This document shows positions 62,272 to 64,000 of a stretch of 64,000 bases of DNA, one piece after another. The translations under genes and the position numbers were made by a program. Location: NCBI RefSeq assembly GCF_021018805.1, contig NW_026961077.1, positions 150,001 to 214,000 on the forward strand, read 5' to 3'. The notes beneath the pieces are model-generated. The model ran no database searches and had not been told where the DNA came from. It saw only the letters and a list, made by a program, of their open reading frames with translations. Position 1 is the stretch's first letter; each line of letters opens with the position of its first letter. This DNA is from Prinia subflava. Taxonomy: Eukaryota; Chordata; Aves; Passeriformes; Cisticolidae.

Positions 62272-64000
62272 CTTATACACTGCACTGGTTGGTGTCTTTC
62301 ATGTCCACAGTAGAAAAAGCGAAGCTGTTGCTGCCTCATTTGCTTAATTTCCATGAAAGAGCTCTGTAACATAAAGCTTTGCTTTTCCGAGTGAACAGTG
62401 ATCTCTGCTTTTGGTTTCTATGGTTTGCTTTCTGGAGTTGATCAAAACACAAGTCATGTTAGTTGTTTGTGCTGCCAACCAGCAGAGGAGCTGCTGTAGA
62501 AACTTTCCTGAATTATCCATTACACTCTGCACCAGTAAGTGTTTCCCATGTCTATGGAGCAAGACCAAAGCTGGTATTGCTTAATTTGATAGAGCTCCAT
62601 GGAAGAGATTTCTCTATCACAAGGCTTTGCTTTTCAGATTGAACAGTGAAGTCTGTATCTGGATTCAATGTGTTGCTTTCTGGAGTTGATCAAATCACAA
62701 TTCTTGTCTGTTTGTTTGTGTTCCCAGGAAGCAGAGAAGCTGCTGCAGATACTTACTTGCCTTTTGCAGTACCGGTTTACACTTTGCACATGGATGTGTA
62801 TTCCTTGTCACCACACCAAGAATAAAGGTGATTACTTCCTATTTGGCTTGATTTCCATGAAAGAGCCATGTAACAGAAAACTTTCCTTTGACACTCTCCC
62901 GGTCGATGTTTCTCATGTCTATAGAGCAAGACCAAACCTGTAACTGCCATTTTACTAAATTTCCATGAAAGAGCTCTGTAACATAAATCTTTGCTTTTCC
63001 GAGTGAACAGTGATCTCTGCTTTTGGTTTCCATGGCTTGCTTTCTGGAGTTGATCAAAACACAATTCTTGTCTGTTTGTTTGTGTTCCCAGGAAGCAGAG
63101 AAGCTGCTGCAGACACTTACTTGCCTTTTGCAGTACCGGTTTACACTTTGCACATGGATGTGTATTCCTTGTCACCACACCAAGAATAAAGGTGATTACT
63201 TCCTATTTGGCTTGATTTCCATGAAAGAGCCATGTAACAGAAAACTTTCCTTTGACACTCTCCCGGTCGATGTTTCTCATGTCTATAGAGCAGAACCAAA
63301 GCTGGTATTGCCTAGATTACTAAGTCTCCATGAAAGTGCTCTGTAACATAAAGCTTTGCTTTTCAGATTGAACACTGAAGTCTGCATTTGGTTTCAATGT
63401 GTTACTTTCTGGAGTTGATCAAATCCCAGTTCTTGTCTGTTTGTTTGTGTTCCCAGGAAAGAGAGAAGCTGCTGCAGACACTTTCCTGCCTTTTGCAGTA
63501 CGGGTTTACACTTTGCACATGGATGTGTTTTCCTTGTAACCACACCAGGAATAAAGGTGGTTCCTTCCTAATTGGCTTGATTTCCATGAAAGAGCCATGT
63601 AACAGAAAACTTTCCTTTGACACTCTCCCGCTCGATGTTTCTCATGTCTATAGAGCAAGACCAAACTGTTACTGCCTAATTTACTAAGTTTCCATGAAAG
63701 AGCTCTGTAACATAAAGCTTTGCTTTTCCGAGTGAACAGTGATCTCTGCTTTTTGTTTTTATGTCGTGTGCTTTCTGGAGTAGATCAAAACACAATTCTT
63801 GTCTGTTGTTTGTGTTGCCAACCAGCAGAGAAGCTGCTGCAGACACTTTCGTGCTTTATCCATTACTTGCTTACACTCTGCACCAGTTAGTGTTTCCCAT
63901 GTCTATGGAGCAAGACCAAAGCTGGTATTGCTTAATTTGATAGAGCTCCATGCAAGACCTTTTCAATCAATAGGCTTTGCTTTTCAGATTGAACAGTGAA

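Larger units (their letters stand above)
38843..64000 (-). repeat. Satellite array 2, inverted, ~256-bp monomers with 109-bp truncated blocks
   Basis: Same satellite family as array 1 but in reverse orientation. Array 2 phrases such as GCTCTGTAACATAAAGC and GAAGCTGCTGCAGAC are reverse-complement counterparts of array 1 GTTCTACAGAGC and GTCTGCAGCAGCTTC. Using GAGTTGATCA (or GAGTAGATCA) as landmark I count 87 occurrences from 38942 to 63780. Of the 86 intervals, 60 are 248-258 bp and 26 are 361-368 bp. The longer class is a full monomer plus a ~109-bp monomer whose middle, including the landmark, is missing. Nearly every monomer has AAAGCTTT. Monomers are more heterogeneous than array 1 units. 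The array is open at the right window edge. Confidence 0.96.

Noticed and set aside
1..64000. CENP-B box
   Set aside because: I looked for the TTCG....A..CGGG pattern on both strands of the monomers and did not find it; the satellites have very few CpG-containing TTCG words.
1..64000. Tandem gene cluster (rDNA, 5S, snRNA or histone)
   Set aside because: No rRNA, 5S or snRNA core sequence, and no RNA polymerase III box pair that I could recognise in the monomers.
1..64000. Telomeric TTAGGG repeats near the arrays
   Set aside because: None seen in either orientation.

Overview
The window is almost entirely satellite DNA and contains no ordinary cellular gene that I can support. It is eukaryotic. 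The one inserted retroelement has LTRs, a tRNA-Ser-type primer site, a YxDD-class reverse transcriptase remnant and glycosylation-rich env-like remnants. It reads most like an endogenous retrovirus of a bird, possibly a passerine, but that assignment rests on recollection of family style and not on a search.

Layout. (1) Positions 1-32011 are a highly uniform tandem array ('array 1'). Its higher-order repeat (HOR) is about 1506 bp and is made of six diverged monomers of about 252, 249, 260, 259, 231 and 255 bp (M1-M6). Twenty complete HOR units (U1-U20) lie between 600 and 30746, with partial units at each end. (2) Positions 32012-37806 are a 5795-bp LTR retroelement on the minus strand, inserted into M6 of U21 with a 5-bp target duplication (ACTGT). 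Its two 646-bp LTRs look identical by eye, so the insertion is recent, yet gag, pol and env are all truncated or broken. (3) Positions 37807-38842 finish the interrupted unit and begin one more, in exact 1506-bp phase. (4) At about 38843 the satellite switches orientation. From there to 64000 runs 'array 2', the same ~250-bp family read on the minus strand. It is more diverged and organised differently: distances between a conserved landmark are either about 256 bp or about 365 bp, the longer class being a full monomer plus a recurrent 109-bp internally deleted monomer. Array 2 also shows a recurring ~2010-bp HOR and duplications of several kb.

No proteins work together here. The long open frames on both strands of the satellite are by-products of a stop-poor repeat. 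The main interest is structural: a hidden three-unit (~4.5 kb) super-periodicity in array 1, the polarity switch, the 109-bp block in array 2, and a defective but recently inserted ERV that probably used proteins supplied by another copy. A centromeric or heterochromatic block is a reasonable inference but is not shown by the sequence itself.
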